Assembly: GCF_001580615.1 (NCBI RefSeq)
Contig: NZ_LHZC01000052.1
Coordinates: 1-64,000, forward strand
Direction: 5' to 3'
DNA from: Acetobacter malorum
Lineage (GTDB): Bacteria; Pseudomonadota; Alphaproteobacteria; Acetobacterales; Acetobacteraceae
Length of the DNA: 64,000 bases
How positions within the stretch are numbered: the stretch's first letter is position 1; each line of letters starts with the position of its first letter. The translations under genes and the position numbers were made by a program. Shown piece after piece: positions 9,338 through 17,884 of the stretch. The notes beneath the pieces are model-generated. The model saw only the letters and a program-made list of their open reading frames with translations. It did no database searches and had not been told where the DNA came from.

Positions 9338-10408
9338 ATGTTTAAAGCCGCTCCCAAACTCCTGCTTGGCGCCCTGCTGCTTTTAACCGGCTGTTATAAT
9401 ATCGGGTCCCGGCGGCTGGATCAGGATCAGAGTGACTATTCCTTCGCGCTTATCACCGCAGGTAAACGCCAGACGCTGCTGAATATTGTGCGGCTACGCT
9501 ATGCCGACACACCCGGCTTTCTGGACACTACACAGCTTATTTCCGGCTATCAGCTTCAGCGGAGTTTTGCTGTCGGGGTTGGTACAGCAAGCCCTGTGAG
9601 GCCGAGCGGCAATGCCGGGATCCAGTTTCAGGAGAGCCCGACCTTTACCTTTCAGCCTGTCACGGGCGATGCCTATGCGCAAAGCTTCCTGCGCCCCATG
9701 CCGATTGGCAGCCTGCTTCCGCTGGCCATGGGTGGTTTGCCGATTGATGTGCTGTTCCGGCTGGCAGTGCAGTCGGTTAACCTCATCAGCAATGCCGGGT
9801 CCATTGGGGGCGATGTTGGGCGCGGCTCCCCGGAATTTTTTGAACTCATTCATGACCTGCGCGTGTTGCAGGTTGCAGGACTGCTCGGCATTCAGCTTGA
9901 GCATAGCGCCGAAATTCCTGGAAAAACGCCGTCTTTTGACCGGGTATTTCTAAACGTTTCCTCTACAGATAACCCCATTCTGGCAGAGACCGTTTACGAA
10001 ACGCGCCGCTTTTTCCAGATGAAGCCCAAAGATGAGCGTGTGGAAGTGGTCTACGGCGCAGGCCAGCCACGCCCGGGGCAAATCCGTATTCTGACCCGCA
10101 CCATGCTGGGTGCGCTGGGGCAGATTGCCTATCAGATTGACGTGCCACAGGACGATATTACGTCCGGACGCACACAGCCCAGAATTCAGCTTATCGGGCG
10201 TGAGACAAAACCCATTGTGGTTGTGCATGTTGGCAAAACGGTGCCGGACAACACCTTCACCTCTGTCCAATACGATAAGAAATACTACTATATTTATGAA
10301 AATGATTTTGATAGCAAACTGGCTTTTACAATGCTGCAAATTCTTCTGGAACTTTCCAAAACAACCAAAAGCCCGGGGACAATTGTCACAATTCCCGTCA
10401 ATGGGTGA
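9338..10408 (+). CDS. Conserved lipoprotein of unknown function
   Basis: A 356-residue protein with a lipoprotein signal: basic start, hydrophobic run, then the lipobox LLLTGC at about residue 18, so it is probably anchored in an envelope membrane. The segment after the cysteine (GKRQTLLNIVRLRYADTPGFLDTTQLISGYQL) looks strongly conserved in style but I cannot name a family with certainty. The C-terminus is AT-richer and tyrosine-rich. It stands alone, 254 bases after murA, and ends at a bidirectional terminator shared with lutC. Confidence 0.65.
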   Translation: MFKAAPKLLLGALLLLTGCYNIGSRRLDQDQSDYSFALITAGKRQTLLNIVRLRYADTPGFLDTTQLISGYQLQRSFAVGVGTASPVRPSGNAGIQFQESPTFTFQPVTGDAYAQSFLRPMPIGSLLPLAMGGLPIDVLFRLAVQSVNLISNAGSIGGDVGRGSPEFFELIHDLRVLQVAGLLGIQLEHSAEIPGKTPSFDRVFLNVSSTDNPILAETVYETRRFFQMKPKDERVEVVYGAGQPRPGQIRILTRTMLGALGQIAYQIDVPQDDITSGRTQPRIQLIGRETKPIVVVHVGKTVPDNTFTSVQYDKKYYYIYENDFDSKLAFTMLQILLELSKTTKSPGTIVTIPVNG

Positions 10409-10446
10409 GCAAAACAGCGCACCCCTCCTGCAAAACATAGCATAAA

Positions 10447-10482
10447 AAAAGCCGGATCAGGGTTCTCCCCAATCCGGCTTTT
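10447..10482. terminator. Bidirectional terminator between the lipoprotein gene and lutC
   Basis: AGCCGGAT at 10450-10457 pairs with ATCCGGCT at 10472-10479 around a 14-base loop. A T run follows on the plus strand and a seven-base A run precedes the stem, which gives a strong U tract on the minus strand. It serves two converging transcripts. Confidence 0.85.
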
Positions 10483-10499
10483 CTAAGTTCAGGCTGGTG

Positions 10500-11087
10500 T
10501 TATTCCCACCAGACAGACAGGGAGCGCACACCCTGCGCGCCACGGATCAGCACGCCCTGAATATCTGCCGTGGCAGAGGGGCCAGTCATCAGCACACCGT
10601 AGTTTGCCGTATGGAATTCCGGCCGCTCGACATAGGCCGTGTGCATATTGGCTGTCAGATTTTTCTCGGACAGAATAACCACAATATGCTGCGTCAGATG
10701 CGCCGCGGAATTCAGGCTGTTCAGTTGGGCTTCACTCAAAAAGATAGAGCCCATTTCTGAAATCCCGAACGGGCTGCGCACCACCAGCACATCCGTCGCG
10801 GCTGCCTGCTGCGGAGACGTCACATCTTCCAGCCGTATGGTGCCTTCAAAATCCGGCACAGCGGAACAGATGATCTTGGCATCAGGGAAGCGCCGCGCAA
10901 TGGCCGTAGCCAGCGTGTCGCCTTCCTGCGGCAGCAGAATCTGGCCGCCCAGAAGCTGAAGAGCATCTTCAAAGCGCGCTTTACCGGCATCCATATCCCC
11001 CAGCACGGCAACGGGAGGCAGTTCATGCGCAGCAGGGTCCGGGCGGTTGGCCCGGAGCGTTGCCAGAATTGTATCACGGGAACTCAT
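10500..11087 (-). CDS. lutC: LutC/YkgG-type lactate utilisation protein
   Basis: A 195-residue LUD-domain protein, last gene of the lut operon. LutABC is a cytoplasmic iron-sulfur system that oxidises L-lactate to pyruvate in many bacteria. The SPFGISEMGSIFL segment is typical of the family. Its start overlaps the lutB stop by one base. Transcription ends at the terminator 10447-10482. Confidence 0.9.
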   Translation of the reverse strand: MSSRDTILATLRANRPDPAAHELPPVAVLGDMDAGKARFEDALQLLGGQILLPQEGDTLATAIARRFPDAKIICSAVPDFEGTIRLEDVTSPQQAAATDVLVVRSPFGISEMGSIFLSEAQLNSLNSAAHLTQHIVVILSEKNLTANMHTAYVERPEFHTANYGVLMTGPSATADIQGVLIRGAQGVRSLSVWWE

Positions 11088-12496
11088 CAGGCTTTCCCTC
11101 CCTGTGACTCTTTTTTGTTTTTAAGGCGGTTTTGCTTATACCAGGTATGGAAGGTCTGCTTGACCGGATGCGGCAGTTCGCGGTGCTTGCCCCACGGGTT
11201 CAGCCAGTTATACAGCACAAAGCGCGGCAGGGTGCTCAGGGCGACTTCCGTGCCGTTAATAGCCGTGCGGTACAGGGTCGGCTGGCCCATCAGCTTACCG
11301 GCCATATGCATGATTTCCCGTTTCACAAACGGCAGTTCATGATGTTCGACCAGCACACGACGCCACTTATAAAGCTGCTCGTGGATGTTGATTTTAACCG
11401 GGCAGACGTTTGTACAGCTCCCGTTCATGGTGGAAGCAAACGGCAGCGTGCTGTATTTCCGCTCGTTAAAGGTCGGGTCGATAATCGCGCCAATCGGGCC
11501 GGAATAAACAGCCCCGTAGGACAGACCACCGGAACGACGATACACCGGGCAGGTATTCATGCACGCGCCGCAGCGGATGCATTTAAGCGACGTCCAGAAC
11601 TCTTCCATCCCCAGACGCGCAGACCGCCCGTTATCCACCAGCACGATATGCATTTCGCCGCCCTTCTGCGGGCCACGGAAATGCGTGGTGTACTGTGTGA
11701 TGGGAGAGCCCAGAGCACTGCGGGACAGCAGACGGATAAACACACCCATATCCGCCATACGGGGCACAATGCGTTCAATCCCCAGAGTAGCAATGTGCAG
11801 GTTCGGCACAGTGGCACTCAGGTCCGCATTGCCTTCATTGGTGCAGACAACAAAAGTGCCCGTTTCCGCCACCAGGAAGTTGCCACCCGTCATCCCGGAA
11901 TCCGCTGTCAGAATAACCGGGCGGGCTGCCATACGCTGTGATTCCGCCAGAGACTGCGGGCTGTCGTCGTTCGGGTCGGTGTTATAATTTTTGGCAAAAA
12001 TCTTCGCCACGTCCGGCACCAGCTTATGCACGGCGGGCACCACAATATGGCTCGGCATCTGGCCATCAAGCTGCTGAATGCGCTCGCCCAGATCCGTTTC
12101 CGTCACGGTCACACCGCGCGGCTCCAGATAAGCGCGCATGTCGCACTCTTCCGTGACCATGGATTTGCTTTTGATCAGCGACTTTGCGCCATGTTTTTCC
12201 AGAATCTCACCGACAATGCGGTTATGTTCCGCACCATCCGCCGCCCAGTGAACATGAATACCGTTCTTTTTGGCATTGGCTTCAAACTGCTCCAGATATT
12301 CGGGCAGGTTGGCCAGCGTATGCTCTTTAATGGCGGAGGCCCGGCTGCGCAGCTCCTGCCATTCCGGCAGCAGGTGCATCTGCTGGTCGCGCTTCTGGCG
12401 CATGTCCCACAGGCGCTCATCATGGAAGGTCAGATGCGGGGCATCGTCCAGAAACTCTTCCGCTGCCTTGGCGTGATTGACGGGTTTGACCTTCAT
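11087..12496 (-). CDS. lutB: LutB iron-sulfur lactate oxidation subunit
   Basis: A 469-residue protein with an N-terminal LUD domain and a C-terminal ferredoxin-like part. The first cluster motif CIRCGACMNTCPVYRR lies at about residues 310-325, and a second cysteine group CTNVCPVKIN follows near residue 365. This matches LutB/LldF. It overlaps lutA by four bases (ATGA), and lutC overlaps its end by one base, so all three are translationally coupled. Confidence 0.93.
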   Translation of the reverse strand: MKVKPVNHAKAAEEFLDDAPHLTFHDERLWDMRQKRDQQMHLLPEWQELRSRASAIKEHTLANLPEYLEQFEANAKKNGIHVHWAADGAEHNRIVGEILEKHGAKSLIKSKSMVTEECDMRAYLEPRGVTVTETDLGERIQQLDGQMPSHIVVPAVHKLVPDVAKIFAKNYNTDPNDDSPQSLAESQRMAARPVILTADSGMTGGNFLVAETGTFVVCTNEGNADLSATVPNLHIATLGIERIVPRMADMGVFIRLLSRSALGSPITQYTTHFRGPQKGGEMHIVLVDNGRSARLGMEEFWTSLKCIRCGACMNTCPVYRRSGGLSYGAVYSGPIGAIIDPTFNERKYSTLPFASTMNGSCTNVCPVKINIHEQLYKWRRVLVEHHELPFVKREIMHMAGKLMGQPTLYRTAINGTEVALSTLPRFVLYNWLNPWGKHRELPHPVKQTFHTWYKQNRLKNKKESQGGKA

Positions 12497-13236
12497 GACC
12501 GCGCTCCGTTCAGAATTTCAGCGATATGAATAAAGCGGATAGGCACACCGCCACGTTCTGCACAGCCCTGCTGGTGCATGGTGCAGGAGGTATCCGCCGA
12601 GACAATATATTCCGCACCAGCCTGATAATGATCTTTGACCTTATCCAGCCCCATACGAGCAGACACAGCCTCTTCCGTCACCGAGAACGTGCCGCCAAAC
12701 CCGCAGCATTCATCCGGGCGTTTGGGGGTTGCGAAGGAAATGCCCTTAACCTTGGTGAGCAGATCCATTGGCTTGGAGAAATACGGTTCCCCCAGTTCGG
12801 ACATGCTGGCCGTACGCAGGGCGCGCAGGGTGCCGCAGCTATTATGCAGGCCGACCTTGTGCGGGAATTCCGCCCAGGGGAATTCTTCAACCTTTAGAAT
12901 ATCGTGCAGAAATTCGACCAGCTCAAACGTGTTTTTGCGAACATGTTTGACCTCTTCCGTCTGGGGGATGGCATCAAAATTATCCCGCACATGGTGCGTG
13001 CAGCTGCCAGACGGCATGACAATGGCATCATACTTGGCAAAGTTGCGCACAAAGAGGGCTTCTGCTGCGGCGGCGTCCGAATTACAGCCAGAGTTGGCCA
13101 TGGGCTGACCACAGCAGGTCTGATCCATCGGGTATTCCACGTCCTGACCCAGCTTTTCCAGCAGTTCCAGCGTGGCGATACCCGCGTTTGGATAAAACGC
13201 ATCAATATAACACGGAATAAAAAGACCTATTTTCAT
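12493..13236 (-). CDS. lutA: LutA cysteine-rich lactate oxidation subunit
   Basis: A 247-residue protein made of two CCG (cysteine-rich) domains. The motifs TCCGQPMANSGC near residue 40 and ECCGFGGTFSV near residue 185 are the hallmark cysteine pairs also seen in GlpC and heterodisulfide reductase. It begins the lutABC series and lies only 27 bases after the thiamine-diphosphate enzyme gene, so the four genes probably share one transcript. Confidence 0.93.
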   Translation of the reverse strand: MKIGLFIPCYIDAFYPNAGIATLELLEKLGQDVEYPMDQTCCGQPMANSGCNSDAAAAEALFVRNFAKYDAIVMPSGSCTHHVRDNFDAIPQTEEVKHVRKNTFELVEFLHDILKVEEFPWAEFPHKVGLHNSCGTLRALRTASMSELGEPYFSKPMDLLTKVKGISFATPKRPDECCGFGGTFSVTEEAVSARMGLDKVKDHYQAGAEYIVSADTSCTMHQQGCAERGGVPIRFIHIAEILNGARS

Positions 13237-13263
13237 GCAAACCCCCGACGGTAGAACAGGTTT

Positions 13264-14961
13264 TCAGCCTGTTGTAATCATGATCTCAACAAGAGAGGGG
13301 CCATCGGAAGCCAGCGAAGCCTCAATGGCGGGTGCGATATCAGAGGCGCGTGTCACCCGGCAGGATGGCACACCCATGGATTTCGCCATGGCCTGATAGT
13401 CGATACTCGGATTAACAATATCCATAGCCGGATATGTTCCCTCACGTGCAGAAAGGTAATCTTTCTGTTGTCTCATGAAGTTTTTGAGAACGTTATATTC
13501 CTGATTGTTCATCACCACGAACGTGACAGGAAGTTTTTCATGCGCGGCGGTCCAGATGGCCTGCGGGGAATAAAGTGCCGCGCCATCCCCCACCAGAGAG
13601 ACCACGCGGTCCCGCCCTAACCCCAGAGACGCCCCAACAGCTGCGGGCATGCCCCAGCCAAGAGCGCCACCGCGCAAAAAGGAATACTGGCCCGGCCATG
13701 CGCTTTCCAGAAACAGCCGGACGTCGGATGAGGTTGCAATGGCCTCATCCACAATCGCCACATCCGGGCCAATGGCCCGCACAGCCTCCCATGCCGCCAC
13801 ACGCGGCGGGATAGCGGCCTCATTGCGCCGGGCTTTGGCTTCCGCCACAGCTTCGGCCCGCTGGGCACGCCGCGCCTGCGCCACCTGCTCGGCCTGTGCA
13901 GCATAATCTGCCTGATGCGGCGTTGCGGCTTTCTGCAGCAGCGGCAGCAATGCCTGCAGGGAGGCTTTGATATCCCCCACAACAGAAAGCGGCGTGTTAA
14001 AGGTGCGGCCAAGGTCACGCACATCGGAGGACATCTGATACACAGAGCAGCCCGGCGGCAGAGCCGGACCTTCCGTGTAGAGAATGGTGATGAGCGATTT
14101 GCCACCCAGAGCGAAAATCGCATCATACGCACTCAGCCGTTCAGCAATGGCTGTGGCCTGCGTGGGCAGATTGCCGCACCACAGCGGATGCGCGGTGGGA
14201 AACGGCACGCGAGACGGCCAGGACGACCCAAAAACCGGCGCACCCAGACATTCCGCAACGGCAGCCACTTCTGCTGCGGCATCGGACGCATAGACTTCAT
14301 CGCCCGCAATCAGAGCAATGCGGCCCGGCGCGATGCTCGTCAGAGCTTTAGCCAGATCGTCCAGCCCGCCCGCTACAGAGGAGCGGTTGATAACGGACGG
14401 CGTGCCGATATCAACCCCACTCATTTCTTCCATCACGTCCATCGGCAGAGAGAGGAAGACCGGTCCGGCCGGGGCAGCCATGGAATCGTGAAAGGCGCGA
14501 CGCAGCAGAACGGGCAACTGGTCCGCATGAGCCACTTCCTGCGCCCATTTTACGGCGGGGCGGGCAATCTGCACCAGATCCCCAAACAGGAGCGGATCGG
14601 AAATGGTATGGCGGGAATCCTGCTGCCCAGCGGTGACAACCAGTGGCGTCTGGGAAACACTGGCATTCAGCAGATTGCCCATACCATGCCCCAGCCCACC
14701 AGCGGTGTGCAGGTTCAGGAAGCCGGGTTTACGGGCTGCCTGCGCATAGCCATCCGCCATGGCCACAACACTGGCTTCCTGCAAGCCCAGAATATAGGAG
14801 ACATTCGGGATTTCCAGCAGGGCATCCATCAGGGGCAATTCGGTTGTGCCGGGATTGCCAAAAATATACTCAACACCCTCACTGCGCAGAATTTCGAGCA
14901 GCACTGCTGCCCCGCGCCGCATGCCACTCTGCCCGGCTGCATCAAGCGATGAAATCTGCAT
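13264..14961 (-). CDS. Benzoylformate decarboxylase-like thiamine diphosphate enzyme
   Basis: A 565-residue ThDP-dependent decarboxylase. The N-terminal segment IFGNPGTTELP, the ThDP-activating Glu in GLQEAS, the His-containing NLHTAGGLGHGMG, and the C-terminal SLVGDGAALYS cofactor motif closely follow benzoylformate decarboxylase (MdlC). The active-site Ser of MdlC (GNPGS) is Thr here, and the second catalytic His region (around residue 281 of MdlC) reads GGKSLITIL with no His. The substrate is therefore uncertain: another 2-keto acid, or an acetolactate-synthase-like reaction, is possible. It appears to lead the lutABC transcript, which suggests a link to pyruvate. Confidence 0.8.
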   Translation of the reverse strand: MQISSLDAAGQSGMRRGAAVLLEILRSEGVEYIFGNPGTTELPLMDALLEIPNVSYILGLQEASVVAMADGYAQAARKPGFLNLHTAGGLGHGMGNLLNASVSQTPLVVTAGQQDSRHTISDPLLFGDLVQIARPAVKWAQEVAHADQLPVLLRRAFHDSMAAPAGPVFLSLPMDVMEEMSGVDIGTPSVINRSSVAGGLDDLAKALTSIAPGRIALIAGDEVYASDAAAEVAAVAECLGAPVFGSSWPSRVPFPTAHPLWCGNLPTQATAIAERLSAYDAIFALGGKSLITILYTEGPALPPGCSVYQMSSDVRDLGRTFNTPLSVVGDIKASLQALLPLLQKAATPHQADYAAQAEQVAQARRAQRAEAVAEAKARRNEAAIPPRVAAWEAVRAIGPDVAIVDEAIATSSDVRLFLESAWPGQYSFLRGGALGWGMPAAVGASLGLGRDRVVSLVGDGAALYSPQAIWTAAHEKLPVTFVVMNNQEYNVLKNFMRQQKDYLSAREGTYPAMDIVNPSIDYQAMAKSMGVPSCRVTRASDIAPAIEASLASDGPSLVEIMITTG

Positions 14962-15171
14962 TCCGATTATCCTTCTGTTGTGCCCTGCAAAGACCTGTCT
15001 GCCTGAACTTTCAGGCAGCCTCGCCCTTTATGGCACCCCATCTGTCATCTGGTAACTGCCCCTCAACAGCCGAGGAAACAGCGCAGACTCTCTCTGCCAA
15101 CGGGCACGCATGCCCAGCCGTCCGGCAAAGATGATGATCTTCCTGCATAATCAGCCCTTAATCTGCATATA

Positions 15172-15197
15172 GCGCCTTCTGTTATAACAGAAAGCGC
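15172..15197. promoter_or_regulatory. 26-bp dyad upstream of the ThDP-lutABC operon
   Basis: Twelve of thirteen base pairs match around a central TA; the core reads TTCTGTTATAACAGAA, with GCGC at both outer ends. It lies about 210 bases upstream of the ThDP gene start and 43 bases past the alsS stop. It has no adjacent U tract on the minus strand, so an operator is more likely than a terminator. A GntR/LutR-type regulator is a guess from pathway context. Confidence 0.45.
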
Positions 15198-15239
15198 CAC
15201 ATTAAAACAGTTAGAAACAGATTTCTGCTCTGAAAGTTA

Positions 15240-16928
15240 TCAGGCTGCTGCGGATGTTTCCCCAAGCTGGGCCAGCGGCTTCATCAGCAGGTGGTTCTGG
15301 GAGTAATCAACCGGCACAGCAATCACCACTGGGCCTTCAATATCCATGGCGGCCTTCAGAGCCTTCCCAACGCCATCAGCAGAGGTAACGGTAATCCCCT
15401 TGGCGCCACAGGCTTCTGCATACATGGCGAAGTCGATCGGCCCGAACTCCACGCCGGAGCCACGACCGTATTTCTTCTTCTCCTGCATTTCCACCATGTT
15501 GTAGGCCTGATCAATCCAGACCATGTGGATCAGGTTACACTTCAGGCGCACAGCGGTTTCAAGCTCCATGCTGGACATCATGAACCCGCCATCACCCGAG
15601 ATGGAAATCACCTTCTGCGCCGGGTTCACCAGACTTGCGGCAATACCCCACGGCAGGCCAACACCCATGGTCTGCTGACCATTACTGATCAGAACCTGAC
15701 GGGCACGGAAGGACAGCAGATACCGCGCCAGCCAGATATGGAACGTGCCCATATCAAGGCACAGCGTGACATCCGGAGTGACAATCTGCTCAAGTTCCCG
15801 CACAATCTGCAGCGGATGCACAGCCGTGCTGCTCGTGCTGCGGGCATCACGCAGAGCGCCGGAGCGAGCGACCTTGTAGCCTTCCAGAATGGCTTCCAGT
15901 TGCGGCGCACGGGCCAGCTTGCCAGCTTGCTGCGCAAGGGCTTTCACCGTCGGGGCAATTTCACCCACCAGTTCGACAACCGGCACGAAAGCGTTATCGA
16001 GTTCAGCCGCGACAATATCAATATTGATGATCTTGCGGGCGTCATTCACATTCCACAGCCAGGGATCATATTCCACCGGGTTGTAACCCACGGTCACAAC
16101 CACATCGGCTTCATGCAGAAGCTGGTCACCATGCTGGTTGCGGAACAGCCCAACGCGGCCACCAAAACGATCCACCAGTTCATGCGAGACCGCACCGGCG
16201 GCCTGATAGGTGCCAACAACCGGCACGCCCGTGGTTGCCACAAAAGCACGCACGGCTTCCGCCACATCCGGGCGGCTGGCCAGCAGGCCCAGCAGCACAA
16301 CCGGGCGCTTTGCGTTTTTCAGCAGTTTTGCGGCTTCTGCAATCGCATCCGCAGCAGCGGTACCGGTTTTTGGCACAGCGCGGTCCGCCAGCACAGGGGC
16401 ATCAGCCGGCATGGACAGCACATCCATTGGCGTGCTGACAAAAGACGCACCCGGACGGCCACTTTCTGCAAATCGGAAGGCGTTGGCCATGACTTCAGAA
16501 ATTGCCAGAGGGTTGGTAATTTCCACGCTGTATTTGGTAATCGGCTTAAACAGGCTGACGGTATCCATGGTCTGATGCGTCAGCTTCAGGCGGTCAGCCA
16601 GCTTCACCGCACCACCAATCGCCAGAACCGGGTCACCTTCTGAGTTTGCCGTTGCCAGACCTGTCACAAAATTGGAGGCACCCGGGCCGGATGTTGCAAT
16701 CGCCACACCTGCCTTACCTGTCAGACGGCCAAGGCCACCGGCAATAAAGGCTGCATTCTGCTCGTGCCGGGTCACCACAGTTTCAATGGGGGAATCAACC
16801 AGCGCGTCAAACAGGCGGTCAACCTTGGCACCGGGAATCCCGAAAACATGGGTTACGCCATGTGCCACCAGATTTTTGACAATAAGCTCCGCACCGCATT
16901 GTGCGGCGTGATCAGAAGGCTTGGTCAT
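15240..16928 (-). CDS. alsS: Catabolic acetolactate synthase
   Basis: A 562-residue ThDP enzyme that condenses two pyruvates to 2-acetolactate and CO2. The start at 16928 (MTKPSDHAAQCG) has an AGGA ribosome site; the frame extends further upstream without one. Visible motifs are FGIPGAKVDRLFDAL, the RHEQNAAF glutamate, SGPGASNFVTG, and the ISGDGGFMMSSMELETA cofactor site. No FAD-loop signature or small subunit gene is nearby, as expected for the catabolic AlsS/BudB type. It lies 57 bases after budA in the same direction, so budA-alsS form an acetoin operon. Confidence 0.93.
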   Translation of the reverse strand: MTKPSDHAAQCGAELIVKNLVAHGVTHVFGIPGAKVDRLFDALVDSPIETVVTRHEQNAAFIAGGLGRLTGKAGVAIATSGPGASNFVTGLATANSEGDPVLAIGGAVKLADRLKLTHQTMDTVSLFKPITKYSVEITNPLAISEVMANAFRFAESGRPGASFVSTPMDVLSMPADAPVLADRAVPKTGTAAADAIAEAAKLLKNAKRPVVLLGLLASRPDVAEAVRAFVATTGVPVVGTYQAAGAVSHELVDRFGGRVGLFRNQHGDQLLHEADVVVTVGYNPVEYDPWLWNVNDARKIINIDIVAAELDNAFVPVVELVGEIAPTVKALAQQAGKLARAPQLEAILEGYKVARSGALRDARSTSSTAVHPLQIVRELEQIVTPDVTLCLDMGTFHIWLARYLLSFRARQVLISNGQQTMGVGLPWGIAASLVNPAQKVISISGDGGFMMSSMELETAVRLKCNLIHMVWIDQAYNMVEMQEKKKYGRGSGVEFGPIDFAMYAEACGAKGITVTSADGVGKALKAAMDIEGPVVIAVPVDYSQNHLLMKPLAQLGETSAAA

Positions 16929-16985
16929 TTCTTTAAGTCCTGCAAAAAGACCACTGCACACGGGGCGCAGTGGTCAAAAAAAGCC

Positions 16986-17768
16986 TCAGCCGCCTTCGGC
17001 AATCCGAATGGCTTCACTCAGATGCTCAGGATTAAGGTTTGCTTTTGCAAACTGCTCTGTGCGCGGCAGCTGAATTTCAAGATCGGAGATCACGGCAACC
17101 TCAAGCTGGCCACGCACCAGCCGGTATTCTGTCACGTGACCACCGCGTTTCTGGTCTTCCGTCAGGAAGTGCAGATGGTAACCCGCCACGTTCACACCCT
17201 GCATATAAACCGGGGTGCGGAAGCCGATCATGGTGCCGGTCACGGATTCCATGGTCAGAGTGGGCTGTTTTTTCACAACGTCCAGCATGTGCGGATAGGG
17301 CTTGCACTGGCAGAACACCGTGCGCGTATCGACCCGCTCAAACTGCCCGGTAAACCGCACCGCACCAAACAGGTTGGGGTTACCCACCAGCTGGTCAACC
17401 AGAGCCTCAAACGTTTCCTTTGTTTGAGGTGTATCAATATTGAGCGTTTTTTCCGGCTCAAAATATGTCACGCAGGCAAAAGGCGTTTTGAGAGAACCGG
17501 GAACTTTGGCAGCCTGCCCTTCTGCGCGGAACTGACGGGCGACACCATCCGTCACAATCATTTCGCCATCCAGCGCGTTGAACGTGCCAAGCCCGAAATT
17601 GCCGTGATGCAGCACTTCGTCCAGTGTGGTTTCGCCATCGTACACGGCATCCAGCAGAGCGGCCATGGTGGAGGTCTGGTAAAGACGGTTGGCGACGGGT
17701 TTCTTACCCACACCGTTTCCGAGTGCAGAAGACCGAACGTCCATGTCTGCCACCGGGCTGTTCTTCAT
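16986..17768 (-). CDS. budA: Alpha-acetolactate decarboxylase
   Basis: A 260-residue enzyme that decarboxylates acetolactate to (R)-acetoin. The zinc ligands are visible in GYHLHFLTEDQKRGGHV (two close histidines and a third eleven residues on), and QTSTMAALLDAVYDGETT matches the family start. A second ATG nine bases upstream (17777) is possible. It is the first gene of the budA-alsS pair and is transcribed divergently from the LysR regulator gene. Confidence 0.95.
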   Translation of the reverse strand: MKNSPVADMDVRSSALGNGVGKKPVANRLYQTSTMAALLDAVYDGETTLDEVLHHGNFGLGTFNALDGEMIVTDGVARQFRAEGQAAKVPGSLKTPFACVTYFEPEKTLNIDTPQTKETFEALVDQLVGNPNLFGAVRFTGQFERVDTRTVFCQCKPYPHMLDVVKKQPTLTMESVTGTMIGFRTPVYMQGVNVAGYHLHFLTEDQKRGGHVTEYRLVRGQLEVAVISDLEIQLPRTEQFAKANLNPEHLSEAIRIAEGG

Positions 17769-17840
17769 GCTGCGCACTGTTCCAAACTCATTGTTGCTGA
17801 TCTCTATGTGCAGACGTTATTACAGCGCGAGCTAGTCTTC

Positions 17841-17881
17841 CAATATATATTGAACGCATTATCCATATCCTATAAATATGG
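17841..17881. promoter_or_regulatory. Two dyads in the budA-alsR intergenic region
   Basis: A perfect 12-bp palindrome CAATATATATTG (17841-17852) is followed by an inverted repeat CCATAT-N7-ATATGG (17863-17881) that ends three bases before the alsR start. Their place between a LysR gene and its divergent operon makes them good candidates for the AlsR activation and autoregulation sites. AlsR-type proteins are known to control budA/alsS and to respond to acetate. Confidence 0.5.
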
Positions 17882-17884
17882 TAC

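Noticed and set aside
15291-16643. 450-codon plus-strand frame opposite alsS
   Set aside because: It mirrors a well-supported acetolactate synthase gene, has no recognisable motif and has His/Gln-rich antisense composition.
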